From NCBI RefSeq assembly GCF_042242105.1, contig NC_092028.1:9409338-9473337 (forward strand): 64,000 nt of DNA. Direction: 5' to 3'. Below, piece after piece: positions 48,046-61,711 of this stretch. The position numbers were made by a program, and so were the translations under genes. Source of the DNA: Pempheris klunzingeri. Its lineage: Eukaryota > Chordata > Actinopteri > Acropomatiformes > Pempheridae. Numbering within the stretch: the first letter of the stretch is position 1; every line of letters starts with the position of its first letter. The notes beneath the pieces were generated by a model, which was not told the DNA's origin, made no database searches, and saw only the letters and a list, made by a program, of their open reading frames with translations.

Positions 48046-48091
48046 CATCCACTTTACTTTGTGGACCCTGTTCTACTAAGTAAAGTGGATG
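48046..48091. repeat. 13-bp inverted repeat in mcoln1 3' UTR
   Basis: Left arm CATCCACTTTACT (48,046-48,058), 20-base loop, right arm AGTAAAGTGGATG (48,079-48,091). Flanking 'ggaaatttg' and 'aaatttttc' extend the stem imperfectly. Confidence 0.85.
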
Positions 48092-48473
48092 AAATTTTTC
48101 ACATGAATGATCCACCATGTACAGGGTTTTTAGTCATATTTTAACGTCCACATGGCTGCCCAGGTGACAGGAGTTTTGTGCCTCTTGATTATGTACATAT
48201 GTGTATGTCCTCTGAAACGTCAAAGCAGAGGTACAATAGACACGAGAGCTAGGCAAGCTGAAAAAAGAGTGATCATTAACTGCCGTATGTGCGCATAAGC
48301 CTCCGTAACATTTTCAGTCAAGGCTCCTCTTCCGATCGCATTTTCTCTCTTCGCTCGCCGTCCCCTTTGTTCACGTCTTCCTCTGAGGGAGATGATGGCT
48401 GCACGAGGAAGGACGAGCACTGCAAGCCAACCAGTTAGTCATCAATATGTATGAACTGCTTCTACGGTAAAGA

Positions 48474-48483
48474 GTCACGTGAC
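48474..48483. promoter_or_regulatory. Perfect CLEAR palindrome GTCACGTGAC
   Basis: Ten-base exact match to the CLEAR/TFEB consensus, located in the presumed mcoln1 3' UTR. It may be chance; position is unusual for a functional site. Confidence 0.35.
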
Positions 48484-49649
48484 TGTGAGCCTTTTTACTG
48501 TTGGGTTTAAAGTGCTCTGTTCAAGGCCGCAAAATAACGTTACTTTAGAAAACCAGGATTCAAAAAAATGTCAAGTGATGTTCAAAAGAGAATTGTGTCA
48601 CAGAACATTGTAGGAGTCTCGGCTGTCAAACTATGTGATTCACATAGTTGTCAGCATCTGCGGCAGCATTGCAAGAACAGGCTGGTATCACCAGTATAAA
48701 AATTGATTTTTAAATTCCAGGAAACAGAGAGAAAGTGGGTATATTAGCTGTAGCTGAGACTGTCCCACCAGATAGACATAACTAGCTGTCTACCTGTTTT
48801 TTTAGTTCTTGTTCATTTTTTTATGCACTTACACATTTCCATTGATAATATTTTTTATGCTAAGGTAGTCAGATGCCTGTCTTAAATACATTTTGACCAC
48901 ATATGTTGTTTGTATGTTTTGGCTTTGTGCTGTAGGATAGTATGTAGGCAGCTCGGAGAGTTTTGTCTGTATTTTATATTATGTGTTAAACTGTCGGTGT
49001 ACTGACATCGAAGCCACGTGTGAAAGGGTCATAGCTGACTCTTTGTTAAGAAAAAATAATATTTGGAATATCACTGTTATTATAGAAACTTATAAGCGGT
49101 AGCGTCTTTCCGGCATGCTGCATGGAGGCATATGAAGGGTACTGTTCAAATGGGAGAAGAGTGTTGTTTACTACACAAATCTGTTTCAGGACTAAAGGGT
49201 ACATTTTTTTTTATCACTCACTCATGTGCTAACTTAAATGAATATTGTTTACAGTTGCAACAATGTGTTTTCTTTTACTGAATGTTAATGCACACTTACT
49301 TATTTGCACTTACTGAAAACCGACGCACAGCTTCATTTGATTTAGATGTGTCACATGGGAGCTATATAGAACAATAGAGCAAAGTACTGTACATGTAATG
49401 CATCTGTTGGCGCTCTCCTGACACTCAAGGGAAGGTTATTTAATGCCACTTTGATTTAATGGGAACAGTGTTATTTCTCACTACATTTGTTTTCTGATAT
49501 TTTTTAAATTATTTTTACCTCGTTCTGAGAAGGGAGAAGGGAGTTTCTCAGTTTCTGTGCTGCAGAAATTTGTACAGGTTTTTACCCTCATTTGTATTGT
49601 ATCTTTTCTGTGAAGATGCTGCCTTCTGAATGAAAGTACATGTCGGCAA

Positions 49650-49655
49650 AATAAA
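49650..49655 (+). terminator. mcoln1: Poly(A) signal of mcoln1
   Basis: AATAAA about 2 kb after the stop codon, followed by 'ctggaaaatctttgggct'. Confidence 0.55.
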
Positions 49656-49679
49656 CTGGAAAATCTTTGGGCTAAGTGA

Positions 49680-52600
49680 CACGGCCCAGTGGTATGGAAT
49701 CAAAGGTTTTCATATGCTTTCTGTTCCAAAGCAGACACATTGTATGTCCACTTTAAATAGTCAGCTGCTAAAATCTGCAGTGCCATGATCAGCTATCAAC
49801 AATATTATCAATATGATAACATGTGGGTTGCGAGAGTTACTGACTGCACATTTACATTTATGATGAACTGTGATGCTTGGCACCTGTACAGGGTGTATTC
49901 AGCAGTGTGGGTGCTAGAAGCTGATGAGCCCCAGTGCGCTGTGGTAGTCTGACACCACTAGAGGGAGAGAGCAGGCTCTGTCTGCAGCCACCAACCAATT
50001 AACAAAGCAATACAGAGATAAAGGGGAAGCTAAAGCACAGGTAGGAAAGGAGGGCTGACACATTAAGAAAGGCAGCAGTCAGGTGCCTTTGTTAAAGATA
50101 AAAATGCTAAGTAAGGTACTTACCCTTCAAGTCTACCATTATCACAAAGCACGTCTCATCACAAGGTAAATGGAGGTAGTGTCAGGGTCAGGCTGCACCA
50201 GTTAAAGAAAATGCACTTAAGACAAAAATGAGGGTGCATTTGGGACAGACGAACACCAAGGCAGATATGTGCACACTCAGTCGTCTTAGTGGAGTGGTAT
50301 AGCTGTCCAATATCCTTAGTACCTGCATGCATTATTTACTCAAGGATGCTACCATGGCTGAGACGAAGCACTTAGAATCAGACTGACAGGAACTGGCCAG
50401 CCTCCTCCGTACATTATCAGGTTTCAGGGTAAAGCTGATTAAACAGTCCTATCAAGAAGACATACAGCAGGACAGAGGCTTGCTCCTAGATAACTGCGTT
50501 CACATGGCAACTCAGAAATAAATCCTCGATCAAACATGAAAACCAACAGGAATCTGGATCTCATGGTTATTTATCTGCATATGCATTAAGCTCATCGTCC
50601 TATTCTGTGCAGAATAGATACATGTACACTGTACCTGGCTCACACACTGCAGAGGAACGTACATCATTATATATAATGAGGGTCACTCAGGCTCTTCTAC
50701 ATTGCATCTGTGCATTGTTCTTCTTCACGTGTTGCCTGTCAGTGAGCGTGATAGCATCCTGCAAATTAATATTATGCTGTGCTGGCACGTTGTGGTCTTC
50801 AGGGAGTCCATGCTGTGCACAGAGAGCAGCAGCTGCACCCACATGTGCTAACCTGTATCCTTCCGGCACTCATTCATACACACCCCATTTGAACGGCAAT
50901 GATTTGGGGGTTATTAGAGTGTGAAGTGTTGTGCACGGTGGCGCCTCTCATACATTTTGATGCCAATTGCAATAAGAGGTGGTTTGATTAGTGAATATTT
51001 CTGTAAAAAGATGGCGACTGCGTCTGATGTGATGGGTGTGTCTCTCAGTGCCAGCTGCTTTCTTGTGTGGCTTGGCTAGACAAGCAGGAGAATCAGAGCA
51101 CTGTGCAGTCTGACTGTGCATGCTGGAATACATGAAAGCACAATGAGAGCGTGTCTGTATCTGCTGCTGATTAAATAACTCATGTGTTGTGTAAGAGTTT
51201 GTCAAAGGTAGCAGACCCCAGGTTTTGGGGCTTGACTGACTGCCAGCCCTTTTGTGCTGTGGCTGCCCCAGCTGGACTGCGGGCCGAGGGGAAAAAACAA
51301 TGAGATAAATAACACGGGAACTGTGCAGCGGGGTACACAGCCCTGCCCCTTCCTGTCTCCGCTGCCGCACACCACCGCCTGTGCGAAAAAAACACCTTCC
51401 TCTCTTTGTTGCCCCTGGTTGACCATGCCAATACGTCCATCAGCATCAAGCCAGCAGGCATCGAACCCCCCAGAGTCCCCACCCTTTTCCTGGTCTACTT
51501 CCATACATTTGCACACACACCTGCACGCACACTGTATGATCATGTTTTCACGCACAGGGCTACTATATGTTTTCAACCACATTTAGCCTGACCAAGTGTT
51601 TGAATTTTGATTAATTATGCAGACATTCCTGTGGGTGTGACTTGACCGTCATGTATGATTCAACAGCTAGACAAGTGGCATTTTTGAACAGCAAATAACA
51701 CTAAACAGTAATAAGGAGAAGCTAAATGATGGAAGTGCAACCCTCCAGACTGATAGGATGATCCACTTCAGAGGAACACAAACTAAAGTTCCTCTAGAAA
51801 TCTGCCAGAGAAAGATAAGTATGTTTTTTTTAATGCAATCAGGTGCATGTGAGGTGTATGTCGTAGGTGTCAGCTTTATGCCATACATCTCCACCCTGAG
51901 CTCAAACAAGCAACGCCGGGCCAAATCTCCCCACTCCAGCACTTGGAAAGAGAGGAGTGCACCACGGGCTCGGCATGAAAAGAAGCCCATCCAGAACAGA
52001 GCAGCACACAAAAGGCTGGCTCATGTAGACAGGGGCAGGCGGCTGCCGAGAGCTGAGCAGCAGCGCAGCAGACAGACAGACAGGCAGACAGGCGGCATGC
52101 CCACCCAGACTGTCTCTGATGAAAAGCTCCGTTCTAGTGAGGAGCACGGCACACAGAAACAAAAGCTCGTAATCCATGAAACAACGCCCTTCAATCTCTA
52201 ACTGTGACTGAGAGAAAACACACAACTTAACCAAAAGAAAGGCACACTATCTGCTTCCTTAATGTCTTGCTGGTGAGCTCCACCGTTTTGATTAGTTTCT
52301 TCCAATTTCACTCACAGGTAGGTGCACAAGTAAGACTGCGTCCACTCTTGGCCATCTTAAAGGTTTGTTGCTTGCAGGAAATTTGACTTTTAACATAAAG
52401 ACATTTTGTGTAAGGTCTCTAATATCGCATCCTGCTTTGGAAATAACTTGCGTGTGATTAATTTGTCATGTCAACAACAATTCTGCAATCAACAGGTCTG
52501 AAATGTGTTGAGAGATTTTAAGCTCTTGATGCAACAGTCACATTGAGGGCGGACAATGAAGGCAACTTGATGCATGTGGGGCAGCAGTAATGCACCGTTA

Positions 52601-54370
52601 AAGTGTGTGTATGTGTGTGTGTGTGCAGTGAGGCATGGAGAAAGAAAGAAAAGGGCTTGAAGAGGAGAGAAAGGGGGTGCAGGGGCCTACAAGGGAGGGC
52701 AACAGACAACCGGGAGGAACTCGGGCAAGAGAGTATAGTGACTTGCAATAGGTGACATCATCCTTTATTTGAATAATCCCCCAGCCTGGGAGGTGATTGG
52801 CTGCGCTTAGAGAAAGCAGGGTTCTCCTGCTATTCGCTATTCACTCCTTTCAATTTCAGCATGGCGCGCTGTAGTGGTGAATGCTGCCTTCAAAGACTCG
52901 TAGTAACCTCCTGTTTCTGAGGTTTGAGTTTGTAAAAACAGGTTTTCTTACACCGAAATGAAACAAATGTACTTTGACTGCTGCAATTTTAGCAATCAAG
53001 TGGAGTTGTTCTGTGCCACGTGTATTCTTTACAAGGCAATGACTCCCAGAATGAAATAGCCAAATAAAAATACAGATCACTGTGATCAGTTGACATGGCC
53101 TTCGTGCTCTCCACAAATATTTTTCTTCTTTTTATGCAGTGTGAAGTTGTGCCAGGCGTTATTAAGGACATAATAAGCCAAACAAGCATCCATTTATTAA
53201 CTTGCCAGTGAACGGGCTGGTAGTGTAGATAAAGGGAGTAGCACACAACCTTAATTAACATTATGCAAATGATGCCAGTGTTTGTCCATTCGTCTGGCCT
53301 AACAAAATGTGTTTTGTTCTCAGTCGTTCTTCTATTGAAATTTGTTTTGATTTGATTTTCAATCTTGTCACACCCACAACTGACCAGCTTGGCAGGACAG
53401 ATCCCGACTCCACACAAAGACACCTCCAATGGTGGAAAATCAGACTTGTCAAACAGCTGTAACTGACTGATGACATTATTTAACATTTAGTGATGCCAGT
53501 GCCTGTGGGCATGGCTGGAATCAACCTGCTATGGACTCCCAATGAACTGAGGGTCCTCTATTACCACCCTGTCCCTCCAGTCCGTGCGTTAATGTAGTGC
53601 GCACATGGCATCTTAAATATACATCTTCTAAAGCTCCAGATACCAGCTACGTTACTCCTGTTCATGAAACATAACATTTAAAACAGACTGCGCTTAAGTA
53701 ATCTATACAGATCTGCAATGAAAGTGGATCTCTGCCAAACTATCCCATTATGATCAGTTTACTTGTACTATTAACAGCTATAAAATGTTTTCTGTGGCTC
53801 TGGGGGGAGACTTCTGAGGTTGAGGCTGATGTCATGGTGGTTATTTCATATCTGCCCCTCTAATGATTTGACCTTCATTTTAAAAAAAAACTCTGTCTCT
53901 CACATGTCCCCCAACTTTATGGAAATGCAACACCAAATTGCTGGAGAACTCTTTAATAATAATAATGTTGACAATTTACTAGATTAACTGTCAATAAAAT
54001 GTTAGAGATATAGTGAAAAGATACCACACTGTTGCTGGTTATCTGGTTAATAGTTCTGCACAAAACAAAAGGAAATCTGGAGTTTTAATTAGTGACGATG
54101 CTGGTGGGTGGATAATGTTACCTTTCAGACAGAGCCCCTTTTCCTATCATAATGCTAGACTAAGTTAACCAGCGTAGCTTCATCCTAAATATTAGGTTTA
54201 TCACAAAAACAGAACAGAAAGGGAACCTGACTGGTTCCACTTTTTTGTTGCGTTTTTGCTGCCACCAGAGCTCAAAATGATCACATGTGGCTATACGTCT
54301 CATAATTCCAACAGCACCTGAAGGCGGCAGCAGCCCTGTCTCCTCCGCCTGTCCATCCATCCGTTCACCG
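49680..54370. other. Intergenic region, nothing recognised
   Basis: No splice-compatible coding exon or recognisable protein fragment on either strand. The longer open frames (for example around 51.2-52.2 kb) overlap on both strands and have no family features. A GT-rich microsatellite lies at 52,602-52,626. Confidence 0.55.
52602..52626. repeat. (GT)n microsatellite
   Basis: GT run with one ATG-type interruption. Confidence 0.9.
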
Positions 54371-54379
54371 GTCTACTAT

Positions 54380-54434
54380 CGTGTGTGTGTGTGTGTGTAT
54401 ATATATGTGTGAGTGTGTGTGTGTGTGTGTGTGT
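54380..54434. repeat. (GT)n compound microsatellite
   Basis: GT run, TATATATATG interruption, then a second GT run. It ends just before the CpG-rich exon at 54.44 kb. Confidence 0.95.
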
Positions 54435-54439
54435 GGACT

Positions 54440-54696
54440 GGAGCGTCATTCTCCTCCTTTCTTCCTTTCAGTGAACGCGCATCACTTGTGAAAAACGGCG
54501 CTCGAGACCCACAAGTTTCCTCCGTCGGCTCGGCTCGGCTCCCTCCGCTCTGCCGCGATATTCCTCCGTTCTCCTATTTTTTAACCCTCATCCTCACTTT
54601 CTTCTCTTTCTGACTGGAGGACTCAGTCGGGGGGCCGTGCTGCTTACACAGGGCGTAGCTGGAGAGGTTTTCGCTAGCTCGCCGCTGCACCGACCG
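54440..54696 (+). promoter_or_regulatory. CpG-rich first exon/promoter of an unidentified plus-strand gene
   Basis: Dense CpG sequence with repeated 'cggctcggctcgg' ends in a strong donor, GACCG|GTAAGG, at 54,696, with no acceptor in front. Such a layout is typical of a CpG-island promoter with a non-coding first exon. The block after the donor stays moderately CpG-rich (intronic). No coding exon with a matching acceptor was recognised before the end of the window, so the gene remains unidentified. Confidence 0.5.
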
Positions 54697-57600
54697 GTAA
54701 GGGCGAGATTGTTTTAGCGCTAGCTAGCATGCTAATGTTAGTTTTTTTTACTAACTACTATTAGGCTAATTAACGGCTCTTTAAAATTTAACGTTAGGTC
54801 TGTCGTCGGTTCCAGACGTTATAGTCCCGGCTGTACTTAGCATGTTATTACTCCTGTTTCCTCATTTTTAACACTAAACGGCGTATCGGAATTGTGGTGG
54901 CTCTTTGTGTGAATTAACATTTCTGTTTAATACGCAGTTAAACGTGTCTAAAAGGTTTGGTTTTAGTGTCACTCCATCTTTTTTGTCGAGGAGTCAGTTT
55001 GATTCCTGTTGAAAGGGCTTGATGGGGCGGTGGCAGGCTGCGTGGTGGCTGGAAGTGCTCAACAGAGCTGTAAGGCTGATTTAAAGCAGATCAATTGTTT
55101 TTAATTCATGCCTTTTCCCAATTTCAGAATATGCTCCCTCTTTGCGTGACCATTTTGTCTGCCTTTTCGTCATCTAACTAAACTTTTCCCCCCTTTATCT
55201 CCCCTCCTTCTCCATCCTCCGTCGCGGATGCCCATTGTTCTGAGATGGGCCAAGTGGTGTGCTGAGAAATGTTTCAGCCGCCTCAGGAAAGGAGGGGAGG
55301 GGGGGAAATTTAGCACTTATAATTGTGCATATGCCCACTTCGTTTTCATGTCAACCAGAGAGAATAACTTCAAGGCATTTGTGGCATGTTAAAGCAACGA
55401 TTTCCTCAGAGTTTGGAGGGAGAGTGTGTAAAAGCTGAAATATATCGGAGATGGTCGCACAGACTCGAGCTGGCGTGTAATCAGAGGTGATTAATGTCAC
55501 CCCCCCAAAAGTGATCAGCTATTGTGGTGTGAGAGTTGAGGCTGGAGGGCCCAGAAGCTGCTCCTTCACTGGCTCCTTTTGGTGAGTGAGTGCAACAAGA
55601 CAGATTACACTCCCCTCTGTAGAACAATGGGGAGGAGAAAACGCTGCCAGTTCCCAAAGCCTGGCCAAGAGCATTTAATAAACTGCAAACATGCAGTCAT
55701 TGAAAATCTTTATCCTGATCCCACAACTCTGTTCTCCTCCCCTGAGGTGCCACAGAGGGCGACATGAATTGTCTCAGTCTTTGTGGCCACAGTGGGCATG
55801 GGTTGGTCAATAATGTTAGGCGATCGACCATGAGGTATTGATGTCATCCTGACTAAATGGCATCCCAGGGCAACTAATATGAGCACTTTTAAGGCCACAC
55901 AGGGCTTGGAGGCACTCCGGGACTCTTAAGTCAGAGGTGGGCTAAGCCATCAGCTCATCAGCTAGTCGCCCCCCCCCCTCACCGCAGGCCTTGGATGATA
56001 GAATGGCTGACTCACAGTGTCGGTGGATGAGGCGAATGGGGGACAGACAGGCAGCCTAATGCAATCATGTGAAATTAAATTTAGCTGCCATTAAAAACCA
56101 CACTCCGTTTTTATGAAGTTATTTAAGATGGTCTTAAAAAGATTAGTCGGAGGAGGATGTGGATTACTGCCAGCGGCATTCTGTGTGTGGAAGATTTTTC
56201 AAAAACTATACTAGAATAAATGGAACTGCTAAATTGTGAAAAAATCTATAAAAGTGGGTACAATAATCTGCTTTCCATTGGGGAGTGGAATATAGTATGT
56301 GCATATTTTCTAGCACTCTGTCGCCTGTCACTCACTAGCACATGTACGCTCTGTTAGACGAGCCAGAATTTAATTGAGAAAATCGCTGGCAGATAAGTAG
56401 ATAATGACAATAAGTGTCAGTTTGCCCCTAAATGTAATTAATTGATGATAATTCCAAATCTTCGTTCAAACAGCTACAGAATGAGACCCACTATAATAAT
56501 GGGCCTCTATTATTTTATCTCAAAGATGCTTAAAAGTGGTCACAGAAAATGTTCACATTGAATGTCTTTCATAACCTTATACTTTAGAGCAATTTAAATT
56601 CTAATAACCTGTTTGGCCCCCAGCTGGCCCCTCGACACATGCTACCATCCTTAGAGGAGAGATGATTGTCGCATTAATGGACTTCTGTGTCGGCTTGACC
56701 TTAGCCTAAGGACTAATGGTGGGTGGGTGTGTGACTCAGAGTGAAACCCCCCTTGCTCTGAACTTCTCAATTGTCACAAGGGCAAGCCTGTGCCTCTGGT
56801 CATCCAGCTTTTTTCAGCCAGAACCCATGACCCTTGCACTTATTGGCACAATTAAGAATTGCCACCATCATCTGTAGCCTTGTTTTAATCCATGGCAACA
56901 ACAGCACAATAGCTTCTTGTTTAGAGATTATCAAAACACTAACAGAAACTGTATGTTTGGCTGAATTTCCTTTCCGATAACAACTTGAGGAAACCGCCAC
57001 GGGCACTACAGAGAAGATAAAGCAGAGATAAACTTTGCTGCCGTCTGTGCTCCCAGTCATGATAGAAGCCTAAGTTGTCACAGTTGTCAGGGCATGCAGT
57101 AGGCAACTGGTGGCGTGGTTCTGAGGCTGTATTTGCCAGCAGCTGCAGTAATTTGCTGTGTTTGGACGCTCTGAATTCCTCCGGTGGGAGGATGGATAAT
57201 GGACATGGTTTGCAGCCCTGTTGCTAGGCTTCAAGACCAATTTTTTCATGGCACAGTGTGTTAGCAGTGACTGGTTGTTTGGTGTAATGCTGCCTTGGGG
57301 ATGTTAAAAATGAGTCCAAAAAGGTTGGTTGCTCTGTCAGTCAGAGAGCTCACTCTACCACCTGTGGCTCAGATATTTGTGTCAACAGCTCCCATTTTAC
57401 ATTGACTTTTAAGCATATTTGCTCTGTCCCAGTGGCTGATGTGGTCAAGATTATGTCAGAGGCTACCCAGTCTGTCCTCACCATAACCACGTGTGGAATG
57501 ATAGGCATTTGTGCCAGACACTGGTGTTGACAGAATGATAGACTTCCTTTACCATAAGCAGCTGTAGGGGCAGATTTAATTCTCTGTCATATCAATTTCT

Positions 57601-59805
57601 GCTGGTGACATTTAAATCTGGCTGTGCCCTGTCTCAACGTCTTTGTTTGCTGCCACAAACGTTCATCATCAGCTCTCTGTGAAGTGCTAAATGTATATCT
57701 GTATGGCCGTGGATGTGGTAACAGTTGAGTTTCTGGCAGTCAGTAGGCAGATGTTGTTGTGTTTTGAGGCCAGTTGTGTGGTATGTTCTTAGAAAGCTGT
57801 AGTTAGTAGGCGCTGATCTGGTCAGCCACCCAACCTGCCTGCCGTCCTGTGAGGGATCAGATTCCATCTGGAACGTGCCTTGTTCCACTTCAAACAGGAG
57901 GGCATAATCCTCTTATGGACACAGTCACTTGTACTTTGCGTGCATGTGTCCATGTCCCCGTGCAAAATCTCGAGAGAACGCAGAAGCCTCTTGGGTGTGT
58001 TTCTGCTATCCTGTCCAGATGCCTCAGTTCTGCCCTCTTCCTCCATCTCTGTATATGTTCTCTCTGGCGTCATTGATCCAAGCCACCAGCTGGTCCTGGG
58101 CTGCCCTGATCTCATTTACCCCCAGAGAGGAGCTTGTATGTGGGCAGACGGCCCATTATGGAGATGATCCAGCAGCTCTTCAAGTTACAAATTAGCCTTA
58201 GTTTTCTCTGCTGCTTCTCTTTCGGGTCCTCTGTCTCTCTTGTTTAGCCTGTTCCCTCTTGCTTGCCCACTGTCTCTGCCCCCTCCCCCCTCTTTGTATA
58301 GTGTCCTCCTCTAAAACCTTGTCACTACTATCTCTCTTATCTCCCAGGGGAGAGAGCTAACAGCATCAGAGGAACCTGCCTTACTAATGCACTTCCTCTG
58401 CCTGTCTCTGTCTGTGTCGTTCCCATCTGTGGAGCTGCTAGCCTGGCTCCCACTTCCTCCTGTGCGATCAATATCCACACAGTTGAGCTCTGCGCTGCCC
58501 TGCTGGTCGTCCCTGCAGGCAGTGGAGCTCAGCCAGACTGTAGTAGGACCCTCGCCGTTGGGGCCTCGTTTGTAGTCGGGCTCTGCCTCTGCCCTTATTG
58601 TTTTGGGGCTGATGGATCCTCTAGCGCTGCCTCCCTAGAGTATTGTCTAGTTTCTGGGACACACTGACGCCTCTGATACTGCTGCATATCCCTCCCTCGT
58701 TCTTGTCTTTCTTGGGCTTCTGTCTGTCCCTCTCTCTCTGTCCCTGTAGCTGTGTCTGTGTACTGTTCGAGAACAGTCGAGGCCGACTGTACAAGATTAG
58801 CATCTCTCTTTGTCCAGGGTTAACAAGCTCTGTCATGTGTTAATCTCCCCGTCCCCAGGGGGCCGGGTTTCTCTCAGCCCGGACACACCATGGGAATGAC
58901 AGGGTTTGAGTGTTTGTATGTGTGCGTTGTGTGCATCAGTTTGTTTGGTGTTTGTAGGAAGGAGGGGGGTGGTGTGAACACATTCAATGTACAGCCCTAA
59001 ACTGTGATGGGCATGGGCATTCTGTATCATTTGCGACAGTCGTTCTCGCCTATTTGCTGATTTGTTACATGGTTTTGTTACAATGAGAAATGTGATTAAC
59101 AGAAATGTTTTCATATAGGCGTGTAATCCCTTAATTTGAGTTGAGTTCATATAGAATAGAATAGAATAGCCTTAGAATGAGGACTTTGTAAAATCTTGTG
59201 TCCAAAGAGTCCTTAGGATTAGTGCCAGCCTTTCTGATCACATGTTTCTGTGATCCAGGTGTCTGTCACACAATCTGCTGCTCTTTCTCACACACACCAG
59301 CCGCCAAGTAAACAAGGAGACAGAAAAAGACTTGTTCCTTCCTCTCAGCGAGGGCCTTTGTTCTGGCTCAGGTTGTCTTATTGAGCATCCCAGCCGCCCA
59401 TTGACCCACTGGAAATCAATTGGAATGACGGTACTGTACAACATTAGTTTACCTGACAATCAGCAGGGTGGGAGAGTGGTTGGTTTATTTGTATTGGCAC
59501 CTTTGTGTGCAAAAGGTTTGGAGAACTAAGGCATCAGTGGCCCTGTTTTCCTTCACTGCCTTTTCTTTAACTTTTCATCCCAAAGTACATTTACATCCAC
59601 CTGTTTTTATGTGTGTTGATTCTGAATCATCTGAAAAGATGAAATCAGTAAAACCATAATATATCATGAAAATATAAAAAATGTTAACTTGTCATATGAA
59701 CAAACAGGAAATGCACAAATGTCTGATTAAAACCCATTGTTTGGTAAATGATGACAAGGGTGTTGTTTCTGCTGGGGATAGGCGTGGCATTTGAAAAAAT
59801 ATATT

Positions 59806-59858
59806 ATTATTATTATTATTATTATATTATTGTTATATATTATTATATATTAATATAT
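59806..59858. repeat. (ATT)n / AT-rich microsatellite
   Basis: ATT repeats followed by degenerate TATAT(A)TT units. Confidence 0.9.
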
Positions 59859-60124
59859 TTTGTCCCCCTCATTCCTATTGTTTTATGTTGATTGCCTCTA
59901 AAAATCATTGTTCTCTTTCTCGAAGATATTATTGTGTACTGACAGCAATCAATGAGCAGCAGCAAATTGTGCCTTTTCTCCTGGTTTTGCCCCCAAGGCA
60001 ACATAGAGGTTGCCCTTATCTTATTGGTGGAGGTTGATGGTTCTGTGTGAAGCCTGAAGGGAAGACTTGCAGACTATGCTCAGGGCTGGACTAAAGTATT
60101 TCACCTCTTCTGCTTGTTTTGCAG

Positions 60125-60144
60125 GGAGAAACCTTTGAATCTCA
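60125..60144 (+). other. Candidate 20-nt microexon
   Basis: Bounded by an acceptor (cttgttttgcag) and a consensus donor (TCTCA|GTGAGT). It could be a 5' UTR exon of the gene starting at 54.4 kb, or a chance combination. Confidence 0.2.
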
Positions 60145-61711
60145 GTGAGTTGATACAGTTGATATTTTCCTAAAAAGATGCTAGAGTAGAACACAAAGCT
60201 AAGGTAATAAATCACAGGGCCCTTTATAGTGAAGATGCAAAAGCTGCACTATATGTAATAAATCAGCCTCATACAAAACATAGTTTTAAGTTGGTAGTGA
60301 ATTAATGTAGCAGAGGTTTATGGAGCTTTTTGATTTTTTAAAAATTAATCTTCCATTAACAGCACGATAATCATTTTGATCATAATTTCTTATTTGCGGG
60401 ATTGATTTAAACGTAACTGTAGTTAAAATGCAGAGTAAATTATAAATTTGTTTCCCTCAAACATGCAGAGAATAATTACAAAAATCTACCTTGAGGTTAC
60501 GGAAAAGCTAAAACAAAACAAAACCTGCAACAGTCACAGTGTGGGACAAGACACATGGTTGCATAATTTGCCAGATTTTTGCCATTTGTTCTTTGCACAA
60601 CATTTTGATGGAAACCTACATTCTGCCCCCCCCACCTTTTGGTTGCGTCCTCACTCCCTCTCCCCTGCTCTTTCAGCCCTCCCACAGTCTGTGGGGAATG
60701 CCATGCAGAGCAGCAGCCTTTGTTTGGAGTTTATTTGTGTGCAGGACAGAGGGCGGTTTCCTGACCTCAGGTCGGGGGTGTTTGGGGAATGTGCGAGCTG
60801 TGATTAGCATGAAGTCGATGGAGGCAGTGGCAGCACTGCTAACCCCCAGCTGGATTTAACAGGGTGTCATGTACGTTCAGTGCCCCTCATCCAACTCCCA
60901 CATAACACCTCTCATTTCTCTGCCTCCGGCCCTGTGCACTGCCTTATCAGTTTGGTAAAAATCAGCCTCTCATCTCATGGATGACCCTTAGAAGCTTCAG
61001 TGTCCTCTGGAGATCAGCAGTGAGCCGTAAGGATATGTGTTGAAGCTGAAGAAGAGGTAGTGACATGCAGAGAAACCATCCCACTAAGTGACAGAGATAG
61101 AAAGAGAGAGAGAGTGTGCTTGCAGTGATGGTAGGTAGAACTGGCTTTGAAAGGCTTTGCTGTGATCCTGAACTGCTGTTACATAACTCCTTTACAATGA
61201 TGAGTCCTAAAGAGAAAGCTTACGCTATAGGCAGAATAGTTTTATTTGACTTTTTATAGTCTAATACAAACTGCTTCATTGACTGTGGAAACAGTTGTAT
61301 TTCTTGTGCTCTACCTGTTCAGACAGTGCACTCCTATGAAGGATGGTAGCTTTCGCCACTGTTAGTCTGTCGCTGGTGTTCTGCCAAGATCTGGCTGAGA
61401 GTAAATGAAACATTAGCGGTGGGGCATCTTTGCTGCACATCGTTCACATAAAGATGGATCTCTCTCCCTGCCTGTCCACTGTAGTACTAATGTATTTGCA
61501 CTTATGGTTCTGTGCTAGCCATCTTCCTCAACGCTGTTCATTAGTTGTGTTATCATGGTCTTAGCTTTCAAACCTTCTAGTTGCTGTTTTTGTGTATTAA
61601 GAATCTTACAAAGTACTAAGAGTGCAATTTTAAGCTACGCCACATAGCCACTTCCAAACCTGGTTAATATTCAAATTATTCTGAAATTTATAATTATTAG
61701 ATCAATTGTTT

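Larger units (their letters stand above)
47650..49675 (+). other. mcoln1: Probable mcoln1 3' UTR
   Basis: No coding frame continues after the stop. A canonical AATAAA lies at 49,650-49,655, which would give a 3' UTR of about 2 kb. It holds an inverted repeat at 48,046-48,091 and a perfect CLEAR palindrome at 48,474-48,483. Confidence 0.55.

Noticed and set aside
51180-52234. Several overlapping 100-147-codon ORFs on both strands
   Set aside because: No recognisable family, no splice-compatible partners, overlapping frames on opposite strands; treated as chance.
58350-58600. Pyrimidine-rich stretch with an apparent acceptor and a 62-codon ORF (58,387-58,575)
   Set aside because: No clear donor, no recognisable protein, and the composition is CT-rich throughout, which produces acceptor-like sites by chance.
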